DNA from: Eonycteris spelaea
Taxonomy: Eukaryota; Chordata; Mammalia; Chiroptera; Pteropodidae
DNA length: 64,000 nucleotides
Direction: 5' to 3'
Assembly (NCBI GenBank): GCA_003508835.1
Contig: PUFA01000027.1
Span: 5,146,001 to 5,210,000, forward strand
Shown in pieces: positions 1 through 10,836 of this stretch (positions are counted from its first letter, which is position 1; each line of letters opens with the position of its first letter). Position numbers and translations under genes: made by a program. A model generated the notes under the pieces. That model saw only the letters and a list, made by a program, of their open reading frames with translations. It had not been told where the DNA came from and made no database searches.

Positions 1-829
1 AAAGAGGTGTTTAATTGCAAAAAAAAAAAAAAAAGAAAGAAAAAAGCTTTTTATGTTTTTCATTTTGTTTTGTTTTGTTTCGTTTTTTTAAGTAAGGTGA
101 TGAGACACAAATTGCCTGAAGAATTAGAAGGAAGGTCATATCTGGGTGAACTTTAGTTCTTTCCTGGTCTGTTCCTTTCAAAGACATGACCTAGAAACCC
201 AGTGTTCTCTCTCACTATTCTTGAAATCCTTTGGAACCCAAATCACTTCTTTATCTTGATATGTGCTCATCCTCAGCAACCATCAGAGAATAAAATGATT
301 TCACTTTCAGTTGCAACACTGAGAATCAGACATTTTGCTTGATTCCCTTTTGAGTTGAGAAATCATTGAGTTTAATGTTTTTTAAATTAGAGAATATTAC
401 TGTTACAGAAAAATCCAATTCTATATTGGATGATACAGAATAAAATACGATTTGTCAGAAGTAAGTAAGGGAGGAAAAATACCTTCTCAGGTGAGCCTAT
501 ATGAATTAATAATTAAAAAGTAACAAAGCATACATCTTCTCTTTAGCAATGTCAAACAAGTATTTTAAAGCAGCAGGCCTCATCATTAGGCTGGAGTTCA
601 CCGCAATTCATCTCTCAGTAACATATACCCCAAGGTTCAACCTTTGTACTTAGATCGTTGTGGCTTACTGTTGTATTGAATATTGATGCAGTAAAACAAG
701 ACCCTACTGAGGGCACAGTTCTTGACATTTGGAGTCTGGTAGAATAATGATGCTTGCTGCCATGGACACTGTGATATAAACAAAACTTTACCATTCATAA
801 GGTTTTCTAATGGCCTCTCGAGTTCATAC
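1..829 (-). other. ICA1: ICA1 intron (partial, downstream of the 99-bp exon)
   Basis: This is intron sequence beginning at the gtatgaac donor at 829-822 and running off the left edge. It contains an A-rich then T-rich stretch at about 19-90. I recognise no exon, RNA gene or clear repeat family in the rest. Confidence 0.85.
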
Positions 830-928
830 CTTTAACGTAGTGAATTCATATGGTTGATAACCTTTGAAGCTCTCATGGATGGCTGCCATAGTGTGAGAAG
901 TTTTCTCCCAGAAATGAAGCAAAGTGGT
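830..928 (-). CDS. ICA1: ICA1 internal coding exon, 99 bp (end of AH domain, about residues 236-268)
   Basis: The minus strand encodes 33 codons, starting TTLLHFWEKTSHTMAAIHES and ending FKGYQPYEFTTLK. These follow directly after the ATYQ that ends the exon at 1925-2050. The acceptor is a good polypyrimidine tract ending CTCTTTACAG and the donor is AAG followed by gtatgaac. Both junctions are phase 0. The segment covers the last helix of the AH/BAR domain and the linker into the ICA69 C-terminal region. It is separated from the previous exon by a 996-bp intron. The next ICA1 exon, expected to begin near SLQDPMKKLV, was looked for at 1-829 and not found, so it lies beyond the left edge. Confidence 0.97.
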
Positions 929-2050
<1,122 letters not shown>

Positions 2051-2736
2051 CTATGAAAGTAAAAGGAATCTTTGAACCACACAAACTTTTAAGTAGTTAA
2101 AATTTGCCAGTGAGAAAAGACCAATACTGGATTTATCTCTTTCACGTAAGAAAATACCTTCAAAAATTCCAGGTGATCAAGAAGATCCTACACCATCCAT
2201 CCTTTAACTCCAAAGGACCTAAATGACAACACTGCATATCACGAGTTTATAGCCGACTTACCATCCTACTTATATTTTTCTCAGTTGAATGTTAGAATTC
2301 TCCTCTCAAGGCATTCACAAACTGACCATAGTGAAGAGAAGTCTGGAAACATGCAGGATGGCAAGGGAATAACCTTCATCCTATTGTTTTCCTATAGTTC
2401 TTGGAAGCTGCCTTCCCTTAATGTTAACATCTTACATAACATGGGACATTGCTAGAAATTAGACATGAACACTGATACAATCCCATTAACTCAACAACAG
2501 ACGTTGGATTTTTCCAACTTTTGTCCTTTTTTCTCTGTCTCAACATCCAATCTAGGATACCACAAAAGTAAACTGTGACACAGCTTAAAACACTGTCTCC
2601 ACTGATAAACTCGACTTTTTGTTTGTTTGTTTTAGCTTCATTAGAAGTGATAGTACACTTCTAGACATGGACGCAAACCTGAGCAAGAGAAGAGTGGCTC
2701 AAAGGCCTAAACTCAACTTTTATTCTTAAGTATATA

Positions 2737-2784
2737 CATCCCTGACCCACACAGTAACTCCATCCCTGAGCCACACAGTAACTC
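2737..2784. repeat. 24-bp direct tandem duplication
   Basis: Two adjacent 24-bp copies (2737-2760 and 2761-2784), each starting CATCCCTGA and ending CACACAGTAACTC, differ at one base (C/G at the tenth position). Confidence 0.95.
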
Positions 2785-3049
2785 AGAGACAGAGTAAAGG
2801 TCAGGAAAAAAATCAGAAATATCTCTTCTGTACATTATTTTGTAATAAAATAGAAGGCTTTAAAATTTAATACAGTTGCATTAAAAATGGTGAAGTAAAA
2901 ATTTCCTTTCCCTCCAATTAGAAGCATTACCACAACATATTTGAACTAGGGAAAGCTAGCCAAATATATTTATTTATCTCAGATAACTCCTGCAGGTGGA
3001 GTTACCAGGTAGGTAACTGCAAGTTGGTAACAGTGATAGTCTTTCATCA

Positions 3050-3160
3050 CAGGATGGACACCAGGGGGCAAGAACAATGTCTACCTTGGTCACCATTATA
3101 TGATCAGCACCCAGCGACCTGGTACAAAGCAGGTGTTGAATACACATTTTGTGACTCAGT
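3050..3160 (+). repeat. L2-like tail fragment
   Basis: Words such as 'agcacccagcgacctggtac' and 'aagcaggtgttgaatac' follow the order of the LINE-2 3' end. It is short and diverged. Confidence 0.45.
3058..3075 (+). promoter_or_regulatory. CTCF-like motif, forward on plus strand
   Basis: ACACCAGGGGGCAAGAAC fits the CTCF core (CCASNAGRKGGC pattern) apart from the first positions. Motif resemblance only; no occupancy is implied. Confidence 0.35.
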
Positions 3161-3479
3161 GAAGAAATTTTCTAGGTCATTTCAAAAGGAAAATGAGCTC
3201 AGTTAAAATAACTTTTAAAGTCGTTTCAGAGGTAATGATTTTATTTTCTAATAAAGATAAGCATGAAGATTATTTGATATAAAATACATTAATTTATACT
3301 ACTAATAATACAGATTTGTATTCATGGCTTAAACAATTATAGAGCATAATATAACAATAGTAATAACTGATACGACTGTTATCATTTTTAACATTTTAAC
3401 AATTGGAACAATTTAACAATAGATGGAATTCACAATCAATACAATTGATACAGATACAATTACTACAAATTACTGACCA

Positions 3480-3640
3480 CCTGCCAGCATTATTCTCTCT
3501 TAGCCCCTGTTATTACCCTCTCTGACAGCTGAGGGTAAGAGGCTTTGTCTGGGAAAGTAGCTAACAGGCATGCTGGCCTTCTAGATTGGCCTGCCTGACT
3601 TCAAAGCCATGCTATCCTGCCTCCCAAGCAACTTACACTA
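3480..3640 (-). repeat. MIR SINE fragment, minus strand
   Basis: The plus strand follows reverse-MIR order: 'ctgagggtaagaggctttgt', then 'tagctaacaggcatgctgg', then 'cctgcctgacttcaaagcc'. These correspond to the complement of the MIR core. Confidence 0.55.
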
Positions 3641-4254
3641 TTTGCTGGAGAATTAGGAAGCTCAAAATTATGATTCTACCCAGAGACACAAGTTTTTCCT
3701 GTAGAATCTACAGAATTGGAAAATAACAAGGTAGTAAGTATATTTAACACCATAGTGACAGAATTAATACCCTAGATGAAAAGGGTCTTGTGCATATAGC
3801 TATATAAAATTTCCTAAGAATTCTTCTGTATTCTTGGCCTATAGATCCAGAAGAACAAGAGAACAGAAGCCATCCAGCTCCTCTCAAACTGACCGGACCA
3901 CAAGCTTAAATAAACACTGGAGTTCGCTGATTTCCCACAATAGAGCATAGAGACTCTAAGAACTCGGGTGTGCTAACTATAAAAAGTTTAGGATGAGTTA
4001 AGTCTCAATGATTTCTGGCCTTCCTTTGAGAAGAAAAAGGAGACAGGGGAAAAAAAAAAAACCTGAGTTCCAGAGGGGAGAAATGGGAGAATGTGCAGGC
4101 AAAGACGTTTAGGCAGCTAAGATCTTCAGTGCAGGTCCCCCATTAACGGTTCACCAGTTGCACGGGCCAGTAAGATCTCCTCAACTGGTATCTAGAGAGG
4201 CCTCTGTCCTCACTCTTTTTTTCCTGGAGGGGAAGGAGATAAATGGATGCGAGC

Positions 4255-4400
4255 TTTCATGTATGCATCCAATCCACACATACTTAGTGAGAACCTAGTG
4301 TGTATCAGGACCAGTGTTAGGCACTGAGGTATTTGTAAAGGAACAAGACTCATCGGAAGCAGATGGTCAACTGTAAGTGAAAGTACATAGGCATAAGGAT
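4255..4400 (-). repeat. L2 fragment, minus strand
   Basis: 'acttagtgagaacctagtgt', then 'ccagtgttaggcactgagg' and 'aaaggaacaagactcat' follow the complement of the LINE-2 3' end. Confidence 0.65.
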
Positions 4401-4539
4401 ACTCTGCTTTTATAGAGAAGAAAGACAAGTTAGTAGCTATATTACAATGCAATAGAAAAATACAATAGAACTAAGGATGAAGAACAGAGGTAGCACAGAT
4501 GAGGGAATGATTAATGCTAGGGCTGGGGGCATGCAGAGG

Positions 4540-4576
4540 TGTAGGTATTGGTGTAGGTGTAGGTGTAGGTGTAGGT
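4540..4576. repeat. (GTGTAG)n short tandem repeat
   Basis: About six GTGTAG/GTAGGT-type hexamer units with one imperfect unit. Confidence 0.9.
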
Positions 4577-4639
4577 TGAAGGTATTGAAGCCCCAACTAC
4601 TAGCCTCCCAGTATCCCCACCCTTTTCTCTGTAACATAG

Positions 4640-5115
4640 TAGTCTCTTCTCACTCGACTCTGGGCTTGGCATGTGACTTGTTTTGGCCAATGGGAAGCTA
4701 ACAAATGTGATGAACCTGGAAGCCTGAAAAAAAAAATGTTAGCATGCTTCTACTTTCTTTCTTGCTTCTTTAAGATGCCCGTGAAAACATACCCAGGCCA
4801 ACAAGAGAACATGTCTGGGCTGGCCAGCTGGAGGGGTGTGAGAGTCTCATGCATGCAGGAGACAAGACGAGAACACAGTTGTACCAACAGATCAGCCTTC
4901 AGCCAGCTGACACCCAAACAGGTGAGAGAGGCTAGCCATGACTAGCAGAGCCCCAGTCCACTCCACAGTGGACCACAGACTCATGAGTAAGCCCAGCAGA
5001 GAACAGAACTGCCCTGCTGACCCACAGACTTGTGAGCATAAGAAATTGTTCTAAGTCATTAAGTGTTACAGTTGCTTACTTCATAGCCTTATTGTGGCCA
5101 TAGATAACCAATATA
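4640..5115 (+). mobile_element. MaLR-type (MLT1-like) solitary LTR, old
   Basis: The block has the order expected of an MLT1-class LTR. It starts with 'gcatgtgacttgttttggcc', carries 'ctgctgacccacagacttgt' followed by 'gagcataagaaattgttcta', and ends 'gccatagataaccaatat'. No internal retroviral coding region is present. The subfamily is not determined. Confidence 0.7.
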
Positions 5116-6330
5116 AATGGTAAATAGGTGGACAATGAAGGCTTCTGAGGAAGGGATATCTGAGGTGGGTGTTTAGCTTTAGCATAATGAGGAGTACATA
5201 GCAAATACCAGGTATCCACAGGCTGGCCTGCTTACAGGGAGATTGCAGATTTTCTAAATAATTGCAAATTAATATTTTTGCAGGGATGTGAATTTTGCTT
5301 TTTCCTTTGCCTTAACATAACCAGTTACTCACAGATATTCTTTTATCCTAGGAGGAAACTTATTTTACTTTCTTATAATGCAAAGCTCATGAATTTATGT
5401 ACTCTGAAATGTGCCCTAATTTAATTTTGTTTGAATTTTATACGGTAATTTTAGAAACCTAGAAGAAGACTTCAACACTTGACCCAGTGCGTTCTGAAAG
5501 GCCATATGCTTTGTGTGTCAACAATGATTATTAAAATACTTAATGCACTGCTGAGTTTCCAAATGTTGTGCCCTTTCGCTGCCAAACAAGGAGGATGTCA
5601 CACTGTTGGGCATTTTGAATATGGTAAAGTTGATTTAATGTTTTGTGCTCCACGTCTGCTCTCTAAACCACATTTCCAGCCTGCAGCCTGAAGACAAAAC
5701 ACCAAGGACACAGTCAGGCATAGACCACCATCAAGACTCTAATTTCATATGCCTCCAGATGCACTTACGTGAAAAATGTTTTGATTATTATTCCTTTCAA
5801 TCCCAGATAAATTATGTTCAATTACATAAACATCTTGAGGAGCTCCTGTGTTTTTCAAGGCCCTTTAAAAAGTCTTCAGTCAAATAAATGTACCCTTTGT
5901 TTATTTCTCAATTTTATTTCTGTTGCCCCACCATTCTCCTCTTGTTCTCCGAGCTCTATGAAATGATCACACATATTAGACCCTCTTTAAGATCCTGTCT
6001 TTCCCAGGCTGCAGAAATTCAATTTACCAGAGAAAGGAGGAATGGCTTGACGGCCAAAGCTACAGGGCACTTCTCTGTGCTTATTCCTCCTAACCTGAAA
6101 TTCTACCTTTTAGCCCCGACTTGAACTATGTATTGTGAAACCAAAGCTATTCATTCTCTTAGTTCAAACTGGTTTCCCCTCCAGTGGGAAAGGCCTTCAT
6201 ATTACTCCATAGCAAAATAATGAGAGCAGTTTTGTATTTTTGTAAGTGTTTTCTTTCCTTTAAAAACAAAATAAAGCAAAACTACAGTTTTACTTCTACT
6301 TTTACATTTTCTTTCAGGAAATGGCTCTGC
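5116..6330. other. Intronic stretch, nothing recognised
   Basis: AT-rich intron DNA with only chance open frames of 60-80 codons. I recognise no repeat family, exon or RNA gene. Confidence 0.5.
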
Positions 6331-6334
6331 CTCC

Positions 6335-6720
6335 CTCCCTCCAACCATTCATTCAGCAAATATTTACTGAGTATCTTCTACACGCTGGTGGCAGTGAGTA
6401 AAATGGAGGTGGTCTCTGTCCTCATGCAGCTAAAAGTCTAGAGGGCATTTTTACAATCAGTGAGGGCACAAACTGAGTGAGGTGCTCAGAAGGAAGGCTG
6501 CATGGCACCCCAACAACGATTTGCCAAGGAATCTGACTGAGAAGACATTCTCCAAAGTAGCCATGCATGAGCTCTATTCCGAAGGACTGAGCATGATCAA
6601 CTAGAAGGAGAGAGAACGCTCCAGTGGCGAGGGGAGCATGTGCAAAGGCTCTGGGGTAGACGGCAAAAGGCCATTGATGGCAGGAGCAATTTCGACATTG
6701 TATTACGTACAGAGGTATGT
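6335..6720 (-). repeat. L2 fragment, minus strand
   Basis: 'cattcattcagcaaatattt', then 'ctgagtatcttctacac', 'ctctgtcctcatgcagct' and 'gcatgtgcaaaggctctggg' follow the complement of the LINE-2 3' end over nearly 400 bp. Confidence 0.85.
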
Positions 6721-7479
6721 TTAAGTGACCACGTGTGTGCTATCCATGTGTGTGGACAATGAAGCGAAGACTTAGGAACGATCTATTTTTGGATTCCCTC
6801 AACAAAATCTTCACACAATTTTGAAAAAACATTCTATCTCTTTCTATCTCTTTTATTTTTATAATGTGGCTTCAATAAGGGCTGGTATGTTCTTTTACAA
6901 GCTACCCTTCCACTCCCACTGACAGGTCCAGGGCTGGGCACCTTAACCCGAGGTGAGTCAATCATCTAAGGCACCGAGGCTGATGGATTAAGAGAAAGGC
7001 ACTTGGTTCTAGCTGAAAGAATAAGAGCCCTTCCTTAGGACTTTTTAACTTGGAATGAGAGCGTAAGTCTCAACGCTTTTCCAGTGGCTAGAGGACTAGT
7101 CTCTGTGTTTGAGTTTCCTGTGGTGTGAAGAAAATTGATCTGAGAGCATCAAGGTGAGTGACATACAGAGAAAGTATAGAAGGGACAGAGAGAAAGCCCT
7201 GGTAGAACTCGAATTCCTGGATGGCACTCTCTTTCCTATGGGTTACGTGGGATTTCTAATGAAGTCAGTCCTTTGCCTCAATGAATTCAAGATGAGCTTT
7301 TATTATGTGGAACCAGAATACTAATACAGGCTGCTTACTTCTGCCATCTTAGAAATGGAAGGCTCTAAGAAATTCTGCAATAAAGATCCCTTTTAAACTT
7401 TGATGATTCCAGTTTTTCTAAAATGTATTTGAATGGAGAACCTTTCCCATATAGCATATAGCACCTATCATATGCCATA
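6721..7479. other. Intronic stretch, no confident feature
   Basis: Around 6910-7130 the wording ('taacccgaggtgagtcaatc', 'actttttaacttggaatga') suggests an old interspersed repeat that I cannot name. The remainder shows nothing recognisable. Confidence 0.4.
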
Positions 7480-7610
7480 AAAAATTTAGGGTTTCACAGA
7501 AGAGGAAATCAAGACCTAGATATTTATCTAACATATAAAAATGAGATTCAAACTCAGGTATATTGTTCTTTAATTCCTGCTCTTTACACTAAACCATTGG
7601 ATGCAGGGTT
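7480..7610 (-). repeat. Possible MIR fragment, minus strand
   Basis: 'gaagaggaaatcaagacct' followed by 'gagattcaaactcaggta' matches the complement of the MIR middle region, but is diverged. Confidence 0.45.
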
Positions 7611-9001
7611 ATTGACCTACCATTGACTGTGTGACTCATAGTGTTCTAAGTCTGGGACATGCACAAAAGGTTTAGCTACCATCTTAGAAAACCCTGGTCA
7701 ACAGTGTCGGCTTATCCATTTAGATGTAGACAGACGGACGTGCCCAGCCACACAGACTGAACAGAGCTTTTATTATCAGAAATCTTGCTAAGGCTCCTCA
7801 GCTCAGGCTTCTCAGCAAAGTGGAAAGAAATCAGTCCATTGAGTGCCCTTAGGTGCACTATGGTCAGTGGAGTCCCCATTCCCTAGAAGAAATACATGCG
7901 GAGATGGTATCTTTTTTATTCTGTGCTGGAAGCTGATGCCACCACTGCCACCAATGTCACCACTATCATCATCACCACCACTTTTAATCAGCTTTATTCA
8001 TGAGGTACAATTTAATTTTAGCCATTCAATTCTATGAGTTCTTGGACAATACAATCATGTTGTATACAATCATGCAACTATCACCAGGGTCATGATACTT
8101 AACATTTCTATCACTTCTAAAATGCTGCCATTGCAGTCAATTCCCCCCTTGCCCCTGCCAGCTCCTAATCTGCTTCCTGTCACTGTGGATTTGTCTTTTC
8201 TAGAGCTTTGTATCCGTGGAATAATGCAAGGTAGTCTAATCTTTCTGTGGCTGGTTTCTTTCACTCAGCGTATTCCATTTGAGACCAATGTTGTTGCATA
8301 TATTAACAGCATGTTCTTTCTTATTTCTGAGCGGTATTTAATTGTATGGATACAATTCAATGTGTATATTCATTTGGGCTGTTTCCAATTTTGGCTATTT
8401 TGAATAAAGCCGCGGTAAACATCTGAGCACAAGTTTTTGTGTGAATATGTTTTTCATTTCTCTCGGGCAAATATCTAGGAGTAGAATCGCTGGATCATTT
8501 AGTAACTGTGTGGTTAATTTTATAAGAAACTGCCAAACTGTTTTCCAAAGTAACTATATCATTTTGCATTCTCACCAACAATGAATCCAAGTTGCATTTG
8601 TTCCATATCCTCATTAACACTTGGTAATTTCAGTCTTTTAAGTGCTAGCCATTCTAGTGGATGTGTAGTCATAGTTATTATGATTTTAATTTGATTTTAA
8701 TTTGCATTTCTCTAATGACTAAAGATGCTGAAATTCTTTTCATATCTTATTTGCCACACATATCTTTAGAAATGTGCCTATTAAAATCTTTTGCTTATTT
8801 TTAAAAATTAGGTTTGTCTTTTGATTACTGAGTTGTGAGTTCTTTACATGTTCTGAATATAAATTTATTATCAGATATAAGTTTAAACATTTATTTCAAG
8901 ACTGAAAATTGCCTTTAATTTTTTTAATAGTGCTTTTTGAGAAGGAAAGTTTAGAATTTTGACAACACCTAATTTATCAACATTTTCTCTTATAGTTTCT
9001 G

Positions 9002-9032
9002 GTGTGTGTGTGTGTGTGCTCGCGCGCGCGCG
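9002..9032. repeat. (GT)n followed by (CG)6 tract
   Basis: About eight GT units at 9002-9018 are followed by six CG units at 9021-9032, an alternating purine-pyrimidine run. It lies inside the old L1 copy and about 130 bp from a CA tract of opposite sense. Confidence 0.95.
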
Positions 9033-9156
9033 TGCACTCCCGCGCCTTACCCAAACTTTCCCTAACCCAAGATCACAGAGATTTTTCCTGTGCTTTTTCT
9101 TCTAGAAGTTTTATATTTTTAGCTATTACATTTAGACCTATGATCCATTTCAAGTT

Positions 9157-9161
<5 letters not shown>

Positions 9162-9190
<29 letters not shown>
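9162..9190. repeat. (AC)14 microsatellite
   Basis: An uninterrupted CA/AC dinucleotide run inside the L1 copy. It is complementary to the GT tract at 9002-9018. Confidence 0.97.
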
Positions 9191-9192
<2 letters not shown>

Positions 9193-9904
9193 GTGTGAGG
9201 TAGAGGTATAGGTTCATTTTGTTTTCCCTACATGTGGCTATCCAATTGTTCCAGCACCATTTGTTGAAAAACTATCCAATTGCCATTGTATTTCCTTGGC
9301 ACTTTTGGCAAAAATCAAGTCATTATATGTGTGGGTCTATTTCTGGACTTTCTATTCTATTATTTTGACTTAAATGTTTATCCTTAGACCAATACCACAG
9401 CATCTTGATTACTGTAGCTTTATAATGAATTTCTAAGTCAGGTAGTATAAATCCTATATATTTTTTTCTTTTTTGAAATTGTTTTAGTTATTCCAGTTTC
9501 TTCATATTTCTACACATATCTTAGGGCCATATTGTCGATTTCTTCAAAAATGTCCTCAAGATGTTGATAAGGATTGCACTGAAGCCACAGATTTACTGGG
9601 AATTGACACCTTAACAGTATCGTCAGACCAATGAACATATAGCATCTTTTTCCACTTATTGGGTTTTTAAAATTCTCTCAGCGTTTTGTTTTGTAAATGT
9701 TCATACACGGGTCTCATGCATGTTTTGCTTATTTTATTGCAAAGCACTTTATATTTGTGATGCTATTGTAACTGTAATTTGTTTACATGTCAAATTATAA
9801 TTGTTGATAACTAGAAATATGATTAATTTTTGTAACCTGATCTTGTATCCTGTGATCTTGTTAAATTCAATTAGTTTTAAGGTTTCTTTTTGAATTCCTT
9901 AGGA

Positions 9905-9946
9905 TTTTCTCTTTCTCTCTCTCCCTCCCTTTCTCTCTCTCTTCCC
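9905..9946. repeat. Pyrimidine (CT-rich) tract
   Basis: A run of only C and T of about 42 nt, made of CT and CCCT units, inside the L1 copy. Confidence 0.9.
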
Positions 9947-10009
9947 ATATCTATGCAGATGGAGCTATGTACATATATCATGTTGTCTAAGAATACAGGC
10001 AGCTTGCTT

Positions 10010-10015
10010 GCTTTC

Positions 10016-10066
<51 letters not shown>
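10010..10066. repeat. (CTTT)n tetranucleotide microsatellite
   Basis: About 14 near-perfect CTTT units in a row. Confidence 0.97.
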
Positions 10067-10836
10067 AAGTTGTATGTTTAATTTACTTTTCTTGCCTTAT
10101 TATACTGGCAAGGATAGCGTTGACAAAAAGTTGGTGTGAGAAAACATACTTGCTTTGTTCCTGATTGTACAGGAGAAAGTTTAGTTTTTCTCGGTTAAGT
10201 ATGACGTTAGCTGTCCTTTTTATATATATATGCCTATTATCAGATTGAAGATATTCTCTCCTAGTTTGCTGAGAATTTTTATCAGGAATAGATATTGGAT
10301 TTTATCAAGTGCTTTTTCTGGATCCACTGAGATGATTATATGGTTTGTTTTTGGTCTACTGACATAGCAAATTACACTGAATGATTTTAATAACCTCTAT
10401 TCCTCAGATAACTACATTTAGTCAAATTCTATTTATATCTGGAAATAATCCATGTTCTAAAGTCTGTTTTGTCTAGTATTAACATAGCTGCTTCAGACTC
10501 CTTTTGATTAGGGTTTTCAGGCTACATATTAATTTATCCTTTTATTCTTAATCTATCTGAGTCTTCATATTTAAAGTGAACCCTGAGACTAGATCCAACT
10601 CAGTCTTTCTCTTTTTAAAAAATCCAACCTCTAACTCACTTCTCTATATTTTTCAACAGAGAACGATATGAGACTTACAAAATATTATCAGTATGAGGAA
10701 ATGGGGTTAGTCTGGTGTTAAAGTGAATCTATTCTACTTCAAAATAATTCTAATTTTTCTAAGTTCCTTACAAACCACCTATATAGTAACCAGTGCTAGA
10801 TTTGATTATGAATCAAAGTGTAGTTTACTATATTAA

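Larger units (their letters stand above)
7980..10590 (-). mobile_element. LINE-1 3' portion (old L1M type), minus strand, about 2.6 kb
   Basis: The plus strand carries the complement of L1 ORF2 and its 3'UTR. Recognisable words include the complement of the 'ccagcaatcccactcctggg'-like motif near 8480-8500 and 'ttgaataaagccgcggtaaa' near 8400. The 3' end is at low coordinates. The copy is decayed by many stops and has acquired microsatellites at 9002-9032, 9162-9190, 9905-9946 and 10010-10066. It is in the same orientation as ICA1. Confidence 0.85.

Noticed and set aside
8092..8403. 103-codon frame on the plus strand
   Set aside because: Antisense of the L1 copy at 7980-10590.
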